A DNA stretch of 64,000 nucleotides, from NCBI GenBank assembly GCA_026184775.1, contig JANCYW010000002.1:186001-250000 (forward strand). The letters run 5' to 3'. Of the stretch, positions 44,203-53,852 are shown piece by piece. Source of the DNA: Cyanidium caldarium. Lineage: Eukaryota; Rhodophyta; Bangiophyceae; Cyanidiales; Cyanidiaceae. Position 1 is the first letter of the stretch. Each line of letters opens with the position of its first letter. Both the position numbers and the translations under genes were made by a program. The notes under the pieces are model-generated. The model worked only from the letters and a program-made list of their open reading frames with translations. It searched no databases and was not told where the DNA came from.

Positions 44203-45690
44203 TCACGAGTCACCGACTTTTTTCGCCGTTCTGTCGCCGCCCTTGCCGTACACGGGCTCCCCGATGAACGCCACCAACAAACTGCGGGTGGTCTGCACGC
44301 GCACCAGGCGAAAGCCGCACTGCTCCATGAGCGCCGCCATCTCCTCCTTACTACGTTCACGGCTGCGGAATATGACATGCATCACCTCGTCGGTCATCGT
44401 GCGACCTTTTTCTAGTGGGGCGCCGCGCGGCGCCATATCGCAACTGCTCTCCAGGATCATCAGCTGCGCGTTACGGGTATCGCCGATGGCCGCCCGTATG
44501 GAACGCCCGATCTTGACGCACTCTTTCGTCCTCCAGTCGTGCCAGATGTTGCGCATGAGGTACACGTCGCCGGGCGCTGCGGGCGGCAATCCCACGCCCC
44601 GCAGAAAGTCGCCCGCCGCAAAGCTCACCCGCCCGCCGCTCACCGCCTCGGCACGTTCCGGCTTTTCGTTCCAATAGTTGCGGGTGTGCTCGATCACCGA
44701 TGGCAGGTCGAAAATGACCGCTCGCACCGCATGCCGCTCCATGATGCGCTCGCACATCGTCCCGTTGGCGCCGCCAATATCTACAATGCGGAGGTAGCGG
44801 CCCCAATCGATGTCATCCAACAGCGCCTGTACGGCCACACTGTCCACGTTGCGCATGGCGACGTGAAAGTTGTCCCAACGATCCGGATGCTCGGCGAAAT
44901 AGCTCCACGCGTCGTGACCGTGCAAGCGCTCGAAAGCGGACGGGGTATCTTGGAAGTCGGCGCCCACCTCGGTGTCGACCTCGCTGGGCTTGAGGTCGGC
45001 GCGTTTCGCCTCCGTCATGCTGTCGTAGAGCAGATGCGCTGCCGGTGCCACATCGACAGCCTGGTGGATGACCATGCCGCGCACGCTCTTGGGGTGCTCG
45101 GCGCGCAGCACCGCCGATACGGCATTGTTGCGCCAGAGCCGCGCCTCCAGAGCGGATTCTGCCGCGGCATCCCCCCGCGTCGGCGGCGAATATGACTCGA
45201 AGTATCCGTAATTCTCCAGCGTGCGCAACACCCGAGCAATAGAGGTGGCGTCGCGGCAACCGACCGCCTCGCCAATTTGCACCGCGGACATGCCACCACC
45301 GTTCCTACCCAGCACACCGGCGATATCCAGACGCGCTGCCACACCTAGACAAGCCGACAGCAAATAAGCCAGAGAGTCCAGCAGTGCCCGCTGCGGAGGC
45401 GGAGGTGTGCCCACGCCATAGTAGGCGCTCAGCGTAAAGAGCGGCCACGGCGGCGATTGGCCGGCGAGGGGATCGACGAGCAGAGACGCCTCGTACTGTT
45501 TACCTTCCTCCGTGCCCGACGAAGTCGCCCGCGACTGCCAGCGAGACAAGAGCGTCGATTTGATGAAGGTGAGGAGCGAGGACATGGTCGCCTGGGATGC
45601 TTCCCTGAGAACACCGCTCCACAGCGCGAACGTCCTCCATGCCACGTAGCGAATCCGCCGCGACCGACCGTGTCGCAAGCCCGACGTCAT
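44203..45690 (-). CDS. SAM-dependent O-methyltransferase (COMT/ASMT/hydroxyneurosporene type), 495 aa
   Basis: Has the plan of plant-type O-methyltransferases: an N-terminal winged-helix dimerisation region (LAYLLSACLGVAARLDIAGV, then SIARVLRTLENYGYF) followed by a SAM-binding domain with motif I LRIVDIGGANGTMCERIM, RAVIFDLPSVIEHTRNYW, RVSFAAGDFLRGVGLP, VYLMRNIWHDWRTKECVKIG, and a QLMILESSCDM strand. The family methylates small phenolic, indole or carotenoid substrates; the substrate here cannot be told. Two ATGs compete: 45690 opens an Arg-rich leader (MTSGLRHGRSRRIRYVAWRT) that could target an organelle, and 45585 (MSSLLTFIKST) gives 460 residues. The longer is chosen with modest confidence. 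The C-terminal tail is basic and extends past the usual end. Confidence 0.85.
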   Translation of the reverse strand: MTSGLRHGRSRRIRYVAWRTFALWSGVLREASQATMSSLLTFIKSTLLSRWQSRATSSGTEEGKQYEASLLVDPLAGQSPPWPLFTLSAYYGVGTPPPPQRALLDSLAYLLSACLGVAARLDIAGVLGRNGGGMSAVQIGEAVGCRDATSIARVLRTLENYGYFESYSPPTRGDAAAESALEARLWRNNAVSAVLRAEHPKSVRGMVIHQAVDVAPAAHLLYDSMTEAKRADLKPSEVDTEVGADFQDTPSAFERLHGHDAWSYFAEHPDRWDNFHVAMRNVDSVAVQALLDDIDWGRYLRIVDIGGANGTMCERIMERHAVRAVIFDLPSVIEHTRNYWNEKPERAEAVSGGRVSFAAGDFLRGVGLPPAAPGDVYLMRNIWHDWRTKECVKIGRSIRAAIGDTRNAQLMILESSCDMAPRGAPLEKGRTMTDEVMHVIFRSRERSKEEMAALMEQCGFRLVRVQTTRSLLVAFIGEPVYGKGGDRTAKKVGDS

Positions 45691-45834
45691 GCGGTTCAGC
45701 ACGCATCAGCGCGCGCTGTAGTTTACAGAGCAGCCCCAGCGGGCATGCGACGCCGCACTCAGATACCTTCTCCATCAAGCAACGACCCCATTTCCTGGCA
45801 CGGACGTGTGCCCATTCACAAACCACGCTCTTTC

Positions 45835-46701
45835 TCACTGGGTGATACATCGCGACAAGAGCGCGCTCCCGCTGGGACTGGGCGATACCTTCTCATCCGC
45901 CCAGTCAGTAAAGCGCCTGGGCGGCGAAACGCCCTGCCCACTGCTGCTTCGTCGGTTCGCGCCGCTCTGTTTGCCGTCTCGACGCTCATATTGCTCCCCG
46001 GCTGGTGCAGTTCTCAGCGGCCGACCTGAGGCATCCTCCGCGCCCTGCACTCCATCCTCTGTCTCTTCTTTCTCCTCTTCCTCATCGTCATCGTCAAGAC
46101 CGTCCGCACCCGCACGATCAATCTCCTCCAGCAGCGCTCGAAATACCTCCAGCGTGTTCGCGCCGGTCTTGGCACTGCATTCACAAAACGCAGCGTCCAG
46201 CAGCCGCGCCGCCTGCTCACCCTGATCCCGGGTCACCTCCCGGTCGGACGCGTAATCGATCTGGTTGCCGACCAGGATGCGCGGCACTTGCTCGCTGCCC
46301 AAGGTGGTCAGCAGCCGGTCGTTGATGTACTGCGCCATCTCGAACGAGGTTGCATCGCGCACCGAATACAGCAGCACATAACCGTCGACGCCTATCGTGG
46401 CCTGCGCGCCCAGCGGCGAGAACTCGTCTTGTCCCGCCGTGTCAATCACCTCACAGGTGTACAGCTGATTGTCGCGCCCGCGGATGGCGGTCTGATAGGT
46501 GTCCTCGATGGTGGGCAGGTATGACTCCGGAAACGTGCCCTCACACAGACGAATCGTCAGCGCCGACTTGCCCACACCCCGAGCACCCAGTACCGCGATG
46601 CGTCGCACCAGGCCGAGGCCCACCGAACCCGAAGTCAGCGCCGACGTCAGCTCGTTGCCCACTCGATCACCCGCACGCCCCGTCGTCGCCGCCGCGGCCA
46701 T
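45835..46701 (-). CDS. RHEB: Rheb-like small GTPase with extended tail and CaaX box, 288 aa
   Basis: The GTPase core runs from about residue 33 to 205. The P-loop is GARGVGKS, with Arg where Ras has Gly12, as in Rheb. Then come TIEDTYQTAI in switch I, DTAGQDEFSPLG in switch II (DTAGQDE is the Rheb form), ILVGNQIDY (NKxD as NQID) and ECSAKTG. Rheb activates TORC1 and is regulated by TSC. After the core comes an about 80-residue acidic and Ser/Arg-rich linker, unusually long, ending in CITQ, a CaaX box whose final Gln predicts farnesylation. The start ATG at 46701 gives a 30-residue N-terminal extension. A divergent Ras is the alternative. Confidence 0.82.
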   Translation of the reverse strand: MAAAATTGRAGDRVGNELTSALTSGSVGLGLVRRIAVLGARGVGKSALTIRLCEGTFPESYLPTIEDTYQTAIRGRDNQLYTCEVIDTAGQDEFSPLGAQATIGVDGYVLLYSVRDATSFEMAQYINDRLLTTLGSEQVPRILVGNQIDYASDREVTRDQGEQAARLLDAAFCECSAKTGANTLEVFRALLEEIDRAGADGLDDDDEEEEKEETEDGVQGAEDASGRPLRTAPAGEQYERRDGKQSGANRRSSSGQGVSPPRRFTDWADEKVSPSPSGSALLSRCITQ

Positions 46702-47015
46702 GGGCGACCAGGCAACAGAGTCAGGCCACCAGAAAGCGTCGGGTGGCTTATCGCACTCGCCACTACACTCTACTTGGCATCCAATGCCAGGAAACACCCT
46801 CTGTTCCGCGCTTTCACCACGTCTCACTGAAAGGGGAGGTCGAAAAACGCACCCGTGCTCGGTGTGCTCTTCGCGGCCATCGGTGGCGCTGGCCACGCCG
46901 CCTCGCAGGAAACGGTGTGGTCGGCGGTGCTCGGGGACGGTGCACCGCAGCTCCTGGCCCGACCCATCTGCGTGGTACGTGCTTGTCACATTCGTGCCCG
47001 AGAATTCTCCTCTCG
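46702..47015. other. Intergenic, divergent promoter region, 314 bp
   Basis: Lies between the divergent starts of the Rheb-like gene and the acidic hypothetical gene. Frames from both are open into it without ATG starts. No RNA gene or repeat recognised. Confidence 0.4.
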
Positions 47016-47846
47016 ATGCCGCGGCTGGTTCAAACTGCCCTGACGGAGTACGCTTTCCTGGCAGGGGAACCGGAGGGACGGCTGGCGGTGCCCACCGAGC
47101 GCCTGGAATGGGCGGCGTCGAGTCGCACCGGTGCGCTGGACTGGCCGGCGATGGGATCGTACCGGTTGGATTTCGAGCACGGGCGGGATAACGGCTTGCG
47201 CCAGGATCAGTTGCGAGTTATCGTTGACGAGTTGCAGCCGTTGGTGCCGTCGGCACGCCGGGCGCAGCGCCAGTGGAGCGATCGAGCGCCACCGACGGAC
47301 GAGGAAGATCGGAGAGGCGCCGGTGCTCGACGGCGTCTGCGCCGAGTCGGCGCTCCAGCAGACAACGATGGAGACGCGGCGTTGTGGTGCTTGCCGCCGG
47401 AGCTGCTGTCACCGCGTATGCGCGACGTGTGGAGGCGGCGACTGGACGATGCCATCGGTCGCATGCAGGCGCTGGTGCGCACCACCGCCGGCGTCACCCG
47501 TGCAGGCGCTGATGGCGCTCGATCCGGGGCGGCACCGCACAAACGCCCGCGAACAAGCCTGGGACCACTGCGTTCGGCGGCGGTATCGACCGAGAGCAAG
47601 CCGGTCCCGACTCGCGATGAGGATACCGACGCCGCGCGCGACGAGCCCGAGGAGCACCACGACGAAGACGAGGTGCGGCAACCGGCACGTCCGCGTCGGG
47701 TGAAGACCGAAGAGAGCGACGACGGAAACGCCGTCACGAGCAGTGCGGAGACGTCCGCATCGGAGTTGGAGTTTGAAAAGGTCGACGACGACGAAGAGTA
47801 CGACGACTCGTTGGCATCGGATGCCGAGCACGAACCGGTGTATTGA
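47016..47846 (+). CDS. Hypothetical protein with acidic tail, 276 aa (weakly RPC7/Rpc31-like)
   Basis: Not firmly identified. From the ATG at 47016 it reads MPRLVQTALTEYAFLAGEPE, a middle Arg-rich segment with WCLPPELLSPRMRDVWRRRL, and a C-terminal third that turns strongly acidic with a basic patch (ARPRRVKTEESDDG) and ends FEKVDDDEEYDDSLASDAEH EPVY. An acidic tail ending in an aromatic residue and an LPxE-like helix in the middle recall RNA polymerase III subunit RPC7/Rpc31, but the resemblance is slight and could be chance in low-complexity sequence. Probably nuclear and largely disordered. Converges with HflX 41 bp away. Confidence 0.6.
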   Translation: MPRLVQTALTEYAFLAGEPEGRLAVPTERLEWAASSRTGALDWPAMGSYRLDFEHGRDNGLRQDQLRVIVDELQPLVPSARRAQRQWSDRAPPTDEEDRRGAGARRRLRRVGAPADNDGDAALWCLPPELLSPRMRDVWRRRLDDAIGRMQALVRTTAGVTRAGADGARSGAAPHKRPRTSLGPLRSAAVSTESKPVPTRDEDTDAARDEPEEHHDEDEVRQPARPRRVKTEESDDGNAVTSSAETSASELEFEKVDDDEEYDDSLASDAEHEPVY

Positions 47847-47886
47847 GGAGGTAGTTGAAGGCATTTACTCGTGACGGAGCGCGTCA

Positions 47887-49779
47887 TCACTCCTCTGGCG
47901 CCGTGTGCCCCGGGCGCCAGCGGTGCCGTCCGCGCGCTAACTCTTTCCAATCCTCTTCGCGACAAGACACTTGCGCTGGCTGTCCTGCGCGATACACGCG
48001 CTGAACAGGCGGTGGCGACTGTGGCGATGCTGGACGTTGCGTCTGGGCTGCGGCCTCCATCTCCCACTCCAATGCCCGCATACGCGCGGCACCTTCGTCC
48101 CATTCCTCCGCTACTTGCTGCTCTCCATCGTCAACGCGCCGCTCCTCGCGCTCCGCACCTCCTCTGCTCACGGCGTACGCTTGCAGACGGCTGGCCAACC
48201 GCAGCGGCACGCGCCCGCACAAGTAGGTGCCCTCGGGTCGATGCTCCAGCCTCTCCCGCACGCCGTGCACGTGAAACGCATCCACCAGCGCGCTCTGCGA
48301 GTACGGCACCACGCACTCCACCCGCTCCAGCATGTTCTGTATCAACAGCTCCACTTGCTGCGTCAGCTCGGGCAGGCCGTCGCCGTGCAGCGCCGAGATC
48401 GGCACGATCGGCACCGCCTCGGTGGACCGCTCGACGGCCTCCAGCGCCACCGAAACCGCATCCGGCACCTGATCCATCTTGTTCCACACCACGATGCGCG
48501 GCTTGCTGCGCAACACGCCCAACTCGTCCAGCACCCGCTCCACCGTGGCCGCCTGCGCCCGCCATGCCGCGTTCGCGCGGTCGACCACGTGCACGATGGC
48601 GTCGGCTTCGACGACTGCCTCGAGGGTGGCTCGAAATGCCGCCACCAGCGCCGTGGGCAGCTTTTGAATAAACCCCACCGAATCGGTGAGCAGCACCTGC
48701 GGCGTCAGTTCGCTGCCACGCAGTTGCGCGCGCCGGGTGGTCGGGTCCAACGTGCAAAACAGCATCGGGTCGGCGAACACGCGCGCCGAGGTCATCGCAT
48801 TCAACAGCGTGCTCTTGCCGCTGGAGGTGTAGCCGGCGAACACCAAATTGGGCACCTCATTGGCGATGCGACGGCTGCGATGGCGGGCGCGCTCCTCGCG
48901 CACCTTCTCCAGCGTCCGTTTGATCTGGGCGATGCGCACGCGGATCAGCCGCCGATCCACCTCGATCTGTGTCTCGCCCGGGCCGCGCATGGCCACGCCC
49001 TGTCCACCGCTCTGTCGTTCCAGATGCTGCCATAAGCGCGTCAGCCGCGGTAGGCGGTACTCCAGCAGCGCCAACTCCACTTGTAGGGCGCCCTCGCGAC
49101 TCATGGCGTGCTGCGCGAAAATGTCCAAGATGAGCGCGGTGCGGTCGATCACTTTGATGCCGGCGCGCTCGCCGCCGAAGGCGATTTCCAGCGCGCGCTG
49201 TTGCGACGGCGACAGCTCATCATCCAGCACGCAGGTGTTGGCGCCGACGGCGGTCATGGCGGCGCGCACATCGGCCACTTTGCCGCTGCCGATGTAGGTG
49301 CCGCTCTGGACGCGCTCCAGGCGTTGCGTGGTGGAGCCGACCACCTCCAACCCGGCAGTGCGACACAGTTCGGCCAACTCATCCAGTGACTGCTCTAGGG
49401 TGATCTCAGCTGCAGGCAGGGTTTCGCCCGGGGCGTTCCACTCGCGTTTGAGCTCCACGCCCACCAGATAACACCGCTCGGCCGGACCCATCGGCGAGCG
49501 CGACCGCCACGGTGGTATGGACGGGTGCGGCGGGTCATCGATACGGGCGAGAAGGTAACGGTGCGAACGGAGCGGGTCAAGCGAGTGCGACCGGGTGAAA
49601 CGCGGGTCCCGCGTCGGGGAGACGCCCACTGCTCGACGCGCGCGCTTGCGACAAACTGGCCCGCAACCAGCCAGCGACGACTCGGAAAGAACGATGCGAC
49701 GGTGGGGAGCATGGTTCCCGGTGGAACATTTCGTCCAGAATCCGGCGTGAAATCCCACTGACGCCGGTTGCGCCACCAT
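47887..49779 (-). CDS. hflX: HflX-family ribosome-associated GTPase, probably organellar, 630 aa
   Basis: HflX splits or rescues stalled 70S ribosomes. The N-terminal HflX domain is complete: CYLVGVELKREW, ELAELCRTAGLEVVGSTTQR, GTYIGSGKVADVRAAM, VLDDELSPSQQRALEIAF, VIDRTALILDIFAQHAMSRE GALQVELALLEYRLPRL and GGQGVAMRGPGETQIEVDRR. The GTPase domain follows: VFAGYTSSGKSTLLNAMTSA, FCTLDPTTRRAQL, LLTDSVGFIQKLPTALVAAF, VVWNKMDQVP (NKxD) and PISALHGDGL. A long charged C-terminal extension of about 130 residues is unusual. The ATG at 49779 adds an about 100-residue Arg/Ser-rich leader suggesting plastid or mitochondrial import; an ATG at 49950 is possible but sits 30 bp from the upstream stop. Confidence 0.93.
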   Translation of the reverse strand: MVAQPASVGFHAGFWTKCSTGNHAPHRRIVLSESSLAGCGPVCRKRARRAVGVSPTRDPRFTRSHSLDPLRSHRYLLARIDDPPHPSIPPWRSRSPMGPAERCYLVGVELKREWNAPGETLPAAEITLEQSLDELAELCRTAGLEVVGSTTQRLERVQSGTYIGSGKVADVRAAMTAVGANTCVLDDELSPSQQRALEIAFGGERAGIKVIDRTALILDIFAQHAMSREGALQVELALLEYRLPRLTRLWQHLERQSGGQGVAMRGPGETQIEVDRRLIRVRIAQIKRTLEKVREERARHRSRRIANEVPNLVFAGYTSSGKSTLLNAMTSARVFADPMLFCTLDPTTRRAQLRGSELTPQVLLTDSVGFIQKLPTALVAAFRATLEAVVEADAIVHVVDRANAAWRAQAATVERVLDELGVLRSKPRIVVWNKMDQVPDAVSVALEAVERSTEAVPIVPISALHGDGLPELTQQVELLIQNMLERVECVVPYSQSALVDAFHVHGVRERLEHRPEGTYLCGRVPLRLASRLQAYAVSRGGAEREERRVDDGEQQVAEEWDEGAARMRALEWEMEAAAQTQRPASPQSPPPVQRVYRAGQPAQVSCREEDWKELARGRHRWRPGHTAPEE

Positions 49780-49980
49780 GGCATCGGCCGTGACCGCTTC
49801 CCCGCAGGGACCAGCCGAACGGCAACACCGAAAGCGTACAGGTGGCCGGATTGCGCGCGGTGGACGTCGCGTGCGCTGCACTTTGTGGGAGGAGGCAGCA
49901 GACGCGACATCGGCAGCAAGTCGATTCGGTAAGCCTTGCTGTTCTTTCATGTTCCTTACTTCGTGTACCACATGTTCCGT

Positions 49981-52470
49981 TTATCGCTGAGAGGGAGATG
50001 GGCGTGAGAGTGCCGTGGAGAGCGGTGGTGCGCCATGGCGTGGGATGCCCGCCGTCGACGGGCTGCGTCGGTGCTCGCTGAGGAAATTGTGGATGGCGCG
50101 CTCGCGTTGTGGGTCCGCGTCGCGCGAGGCTGCTCCTGGTGACGCATTCGTGGCGGGAGCATGAATGGCCGCCGGTGTGCCGGGGATATCCACCGCCTCC
50201 CGTCGTGCATGCTCTTGTTTGGCGTTGCGGGCGACCTGCGCCACGCGCTGCTTCTCCCAGGCGAAACCGTCGTAGCCGATGAGGGTGCCCTGGCGCAATC
50301 GCTGCTCTCGGCGGTTGTGTGCCAGTTGCTGCAGATCGAGAACGCGCCCACCTTTGCCGGGCTCGAAAACGTCGCCGCCGACAGCGGGCGGCCGGTTCGT
50401 GGCCGTGCGGTCGGTGCGCGCCCGCGTGGATTGTAGAGCGGTCGGGCAGTCGGCGTCAGCAGTTTGCACACTTCCGAACGATGCCGACAGCGGTGGAAAG
50501 GCATCGCCAGAGGGGGAGGTACCACCGACAGCCCGCCGCACCGTGGAGGCGTGGGTGGGCAGGTCGGCTGCGGACAACTTCACCGCTGCCGCTGCTGTCG
50601 GCGTCTCGGTCGTTCGCTGTGGAGCGGGATGCGATGCAGCGCCCTGAGGCAACGCTGGAAAGTCGCCCGCCTGCCAGACCGCTCCACCGCTTCGCCCGGT
50701 CGGCCGGCGGAATGCGGGCGCGTTGCCGTTGCGCGCCACCACGTTCGACAACAGTGGTGCATGCGGCGCTGGTGACGGTGGCGGTGGTGCGGCAGCGGTG
50801 GCGTGGGACGTCACCCGCAGTCCCGGGAAGCGTCGTTCGCACGCCTCGATCAGTGCCTGTCGCGGCTCGGCATCCGGTTGCAGCACGCTCACTTCGCCCA
50901 ATACCTCCGCCAGCTGGCGTCCATCCACGCCGTTGTCAAGCAGGATGCGTTGTAACGCGCCGATGCACTGATCCGCGCTTAGGCGCTGCTGCAAGAAATC
51001 CACGCAAGTGCGCTGGAACGAGTTCACCGACGCTGACGAGGCGCCGCCACCGCCGCTGACATCAGGGCGGCCTTGCCAGTATTCCCCCAGGCGCTGCATC
51101 AGCGCGTCGCTGCGGCGTTGTCGCTCCTCAGCCGATTCGGGCACGCGAAAAGCTGGCATTTCCGTCGAACGATGGCTGCGGTGGCCGCGCTCTGCCCCCG
51201 ACCTGTCCCCATGCTCCTCCTCTCCTGAAACCGCTGTTCCCGTCGCTGGACGAGCGCCGGCAAATACCACCGCCCCGCCGGAGAATCCTCGTCGGCGTGC
51301 TCGTGCCTGTCGCTCCACATCCCCCATTGTCCCGCCCTGCTCGTGGCGTCCGTTCGGCGTCCGACTCGCGGCAGCAGTACGCTCGTCTGAGTGCAGATCG
51401 CGCAACGAGATGGTGACCGGCTGCGGACGCTCGCCAGGAGCACGACCGCCGCCACCGGCCGACCGGCGTCCTCCGTGTCGATGACTGCCACCACCTCCAG
51501 CACCACCACATACCTGCGCCTGATGCGCTTGCAAGTCGAGGCGCGTGGCAAACACCACCCCGCGACATCCCTCCGCTTCGCACATGTAATGCTCGGCACG
51601 GTAGTGCTCCTCCAACTCCCAATAGTTACGATAGTAGACGTACAGTCGGCCGGCCCGTTCACACAAGAAACACGTGAAATGTTGCTTGTTGAGGTGCTCG
51701 TACAAGGCGTCGTCGTCGTAACAGTAACGACCGCAGAAGCGACACAGCGGGTGCTGCCGTCGCAAATGCTCCTGAATGCCCATGCGCACCGCTGAGTTGG
51801 CCGTGCCCTTCTTCGCCGGCGCCTCGCCAGCATACAACTCCAGCTCCGACAGGTACTTGCGACCCGATTTGAGGCACACGTTGCACAACACCGCGGCATC
51901 GTGCTCCCGCCAGATGTGTTGCTTCAGAGCCGCCAGCGAGCGCTGCGGCTGCTCGCATGCCCGACACACCGCGCTTTGCAGTCGGCAAACTTGCTGAAAG
52001 AGTGGCTCATCCAAAAACACCATCCCAGAGGCGCGGTCAGTGTACCCGCCACCGCTCTGACCTCTCGCCTCCATGGCCGCCGCGAACGCGTCCCCTCGCG
52101 AACCGTTGCTTCTGGCGAAGGACGCGTCCGCACCCATCGCCACCACCTCCGCCGCCGATGCCTTGCACACTACACAGTGGCGCACGCCGTACAGCGTCCG
52201 CAGGCGGTGCATACACCATACGCAGGTGGGATGGCCACACGGGCCGAACGCCCACGCCCTCGCCTCCTCAGCACACACCAAGCAGCAGTGGTCATCCACC
52301 ACCGCCGTTTCATCCTCTCCCGGGCAATGTCCCGACGCGGCGTCGCGCCCTCGCGTCTCCCCCACTGCTGCCTCCCGCCCCGACTCGCTCCCGTCTACCG
52401 CCCCCTCCCCGGTCCCCGCACCCGACGACTCCCCCGCCCGCACTGCCCAGTCCGTCAACCGCTCCCACAT
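49981..52470 (-). CDS. ZNF598: ZNF598/Hel2-type RING ubiquitin ligase (collided-ribosome sensor), 829 aa
   Basis: ZNF598/Hel2 recognises collided ribosomes and ubiquitinates 40S proteins to start ribosome quality control. The RING near residues 62-103 reads CCLVCAEEARAWAFGPCGHP then CVWCMHRLRTLYGVRHCVVC. The family C2H2 zinc-finger array follows: CRACEQPQRSLAALKQHIWR, CNVCLKSGRKYLSELELY, LRRQHPLCRFCGRYCYDDDA, LYEHLNKQHFTCFLCERAGR and YYRNYWELEEHYRAEHYMC. This arrangement is specific to ZNF598/Hel2. The rest is long and disordered, with a proline-rich part and a C-terminal region bearing conserved-looking WQAGDFPALPQ and AFPPLSASF motifs. The ATG at 52470 (MWERLTDWAVRAG) is the first that fits. 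Confidence 0.94.
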   Translation of the reverse strand: MWERLTDWAVRAGESSGAGTGEGAVDGSESGREAAVGETRGRDAASGHCPGEDETAVVDDHCCLVCAEEARAWAFGPCGHPTCVWCMHRLRTLYGVRHCVVCKASAAEVVAMGADASFARSNGSRGDAFAAAMEARGQSGGGYTDRASGMVFLDEPLFQQVCRLQSAVCRACEQPQRSLAALKQHIWREHDAAVLCNVCLKSGRKYLSELELYAGEAPAKKGTANSAVRMGIQEHLRRQHPLCRFCGRYCYDDDALYEHLNKQHFTCFLCERAGRLYVYYRNYWELEEHYRAEHYMCEAEGCRGVVFATRLDLQAHQAQVCGGAGGGGSHRHGGRRSAGGGGRAPGERPQPVTISLRDLHSDERTAAASRTPNGRHEQGGTMGDVERQARARRRGFSGGAVVFAGARPATGTAVSGEEEHGDRSGAERGHRSHRSTEMPAFRVPESAEERQRRSDALMQRLGEYWQGRPDVSGGGGASSASVNSFQRTCVDFLQQRLSADQCIGALQRILLDNGVDGRQLAEVLGEVSVLQPDAEPRQALIEACERRFPGLRVTSHATAAAPPPPSPAPHAPLLSNVVARNGNAPAFRRPTGRSGGAVWQAGDFPALPQGAASHPAPQRTTETPTAAAAVKLSAADLPTHASTVRRAVGGTSPSGDAFPPLSASFGSVQTADADCPTALQSTRARTDRTATNRPPAVGGDVFEPGKGGRVLDLQQLAHNRREQRLRQGTLIGYDGFAWEKQRVAQVARNAKQEHARREAVDIPGTPAAIHAPATNASPGAASRDADPQRERAIHNFLSEHRRSPSTAGIPRHGAPPLSTALSRPSPSQR

Positions 52471-52925
52471 CGACACTCTCCAGTATGTATTCAGTGATCC
52501 TACCGCAGTTGCTGCTCTCCCCCGATGACAAGCGGTGCCTCCCACGAGCACCCACACCCACACAGCCTCGCTCTCGGGGTGACGACCTCCAGCAACGCCA
52601 TCCCCGCAACGAATCCGTTCATCGCGCCGGTTCCATCCCGTTCGCGCATCGTGACGGCCCGATCGATGGCGCCGTGTGGCGCACGCGGTCGATCGGCGCG
52701 CCGTGGACATGTCTTGTGCGTGCGTGCGTGCGTGTGCGTGCGTGTGTCGCGAGCACGACACGCCGGCACTCGAGCACTGTCGCCAAGAGGCAGACTAGGT
52801 CTCGTGGTGATACGGGGAGTTCGTGTGGTGGCGAGGAGGCAGGTTGTGGAGAGCGTTGTGCTGGGGACTGCACCCTCAGTAGGGACGGAGAGGGCGCGGT
52901 GTGCGCCGACGTGTTCGGTGGGTGC
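52471..52925. other. Intergenic, shared divergent promoter with GT/CG run, 455 bp
   Basis: Holds the promoters of ZNF598 (minus) and LSM14 (plus). A run of CGTG and TG units near 52706-52747 is alternating purine-pyrimidine sequence, a type able to form Z-DNA. Frames from both genes are open into it but lack ATGs. No RNA gene recognised. Confidence 0.5.
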
Positions 52926-53808
52926 ATGGACGGGCGCGGAATGGCCGGCGGTGGGCCGATGCAGGCACCACCGCCGCCGCCGCCGCCTGTTGGCGGGGGA
53001 GTTGGTATGCCGCTGGGACCACCGCAATTTATCGGTTCGCGGATAGCGCTCTTGTCCAAGATGGATATTCGGTACGAGGGCATTCTCTACAACATCAACC
53101 CGCAGGACAGCACGGTGCAGCTGCAGAGCGTGCGCTCGTTCGGCACGGAGGGGCGAGTGCGGGCTGACGGGGGACCGCCGGTGCCGCCGTCCCAAGACGT
53201 GTACGACTTTATTGTGTTCCGCGGTTCGGACATCAAAGACTTGAAAGTGTTGGTGCCGGCGCCGTCGGGGTATATGCCGCCGCCGCCACCGTCGGGGCCG
53301 TTGTACGGGCCAAGCGGCGGGATACCGGATACGACGGGGCGGTTGGGACCGGGAGTACCAGGTCCGCCACCGCCGCCCTCGATGGGCGGTATACCGCCAT
53401 CGGCGCCGCCAGCTTCGTCGGCACCGAGAGCGGCCGCGCCGGTTTCGGCACCGCCGGCGTATGCGGCGGGCAGTGCGGGCATGCCGGTGCTGCGGACAGC
53501 GCCGCTGACCGCAGCACCGACCGCGGCGAGGGGTGTCGCGGCGCCTCCGGCAGCGGCCAACGGGGTTGCCGCACCGCCACCGTCGCGCGATATCGCCCCA
53601 CGCGGAGCACTACCGCCGTCGCCGCCGAAAACTACCGCTACCGCGGACACAACCGGCAATTTACCGGCGACCGCCAACAGGACCGAACACCGTGCACCAC
53701 CCTCCGAACGCCAGGCGACACCACGCAGTGGCGCACCGCGCGCCACCCGGGCGCCAGCGCCCGCTCATCGACCCGACCGACACAATGCGCCGCGTGCCAA
53801 CCGGACGA

Positions 53809-53852
<44 letters not shown>

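Noticed and set aside
52706-52747. Alternating CGTG/TG tract considered as a telomere-like or mobile-element repeat
   Set aside because: Short, single, inside a promoter region and without flanking duplications; ordinary simple repeat.
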